Source of the DNA: Rubellimicrobium mesophilum DSM 19309
GTDB lineage: Bacteria > Pseudomonadota > Alphaproteobacteria > Rhodobacterales > Rhodobacteraceae
Reading direction: 5' to 3'
NCBI RefSeq assembly: GCF_000600335.2
Contig: NZ_KK088586.1
Location: 1-33,258, forward strand
Length of the DNA: 33,258 nt
The notes under the pieces were generated by a model, which saw only the letters and a list, made by a program, of their open reading frames with translations, did not search any database and was not told the DNA's origin. This document shows positions 33,129-33,258 of the stretch, in pieces (position 1 is the stretch's first letter; every line of letters begins with the position of its first letter). The position numbers and the translations under genes are program-made.

Positions 33129-33219
33129 GCCGGTTCTCCGCATCGCGCGACGTCTCCTGGGGTCCGGGGCCCCAGCGGCCCCGGCCGGATCAACGCGGCA
33201 TCACGGGCGAAGGTCCCTC

Positions 33220-33258
33220 TCAGGACCCGCGCTTGATCTTGCCCGGACGCCGCGTCCC
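33220..33258 (-). CDS. Possible C-terminal end of a gene entering from beyond the window
   Basis: Twelve codons ending in TGA (33220-33222) read GTRRPGKIKRGS on the minus strand from the window edge. A basic tail of this kind is plausible as the end of a neighbouring gene, but 39 bases are too few to identify it or to exclude chance. Confidence 0.25.
   Translation of the reverse strand, partial: GTRRPGKIKRGS

Overview
The window is a very GC-rich chromosomal segment from an alphaproteobacterium, most likely the Rhodobacteraceae/Paracoccaceae (order Rhodobacterales). The support is the gene content: an RpoH sigma factor, a psd-pssA-pmtA phosphatidylcholine pathway, a DUF6476 protein, a small Rhodobacter-type 'antifreeze'-annotated protein, and a DUF1127 gene followed by twin stem-loops with CCTCCTCCC loops, as in the CcsR/cuckoo RNAs of Rhodobacter. 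A Rubellimicrobium-like genus would fit the extreme GC, but that is a guess. No phage, transposon, integrase or CRISPR is visible.

Layout. 1-415 has no recognised gene but several inverted repeats. 416-3056 is a DNA-repair pair (ligase-associated exonuclease and ATP-dependent ligase), followed by an M3 oligoendopeptidase (to 4944). 4978-6705 (minus) holds an NAD(P)-binding epimerase-like protein and a Gfo/Idh/MocA oxidoreductase. 6768-8824 (minus) is psd-pssA-pmtA, which together convert CDP-diacylglycerol and serine to phosphatidylcholine. rpoH and an RluA/RluD-type pseudouridine synthase follow; the latter shares its start region with a divergent DUF6476 gene. 11669-11967 holds the DUF1127 gene and the anti-Shine-Dalgarno stem-loops. 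11972-18411 (minus) is a rhamnoside operon (GH78 alpha-L-rhamnosidase, binding protein, two permeases, ATPase) with a divergent LacI-type regulator.

19649-24354 is a mixed housekeeping stretch: metallophosphatase, phosphomannomutase/phosphoglucomutase, DUF454, rhodanese, zf-TFIIB, YdcF-like and FMN-binding split-barrel proteins. It is followed by tRNA-Ala(CGC). After a gene-poor stretch of about 765 bases, 25230-29951 is the most unusual locus: two different dynamin-like GTPases followed by two tandem, roughly 70% identical Roadblock/LC7 proteins. The two Roadblock genes are separated by two hairpins with CCCTCCC loops. The window ends with a secreted LprI-like protein, a DUF3995 membrane protein, a secreted unknown, an AhpD-like protein and the small 'antifreeze' family protein.

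Five otherwise well-formed genes carry six single-base frameshifts. Five of the six lie in short C/G runs, and the sixth is best explained by a lost G in a GG. This pattern looks more like sequencing error than decay. Each affected gene is annotated at its full intended span.
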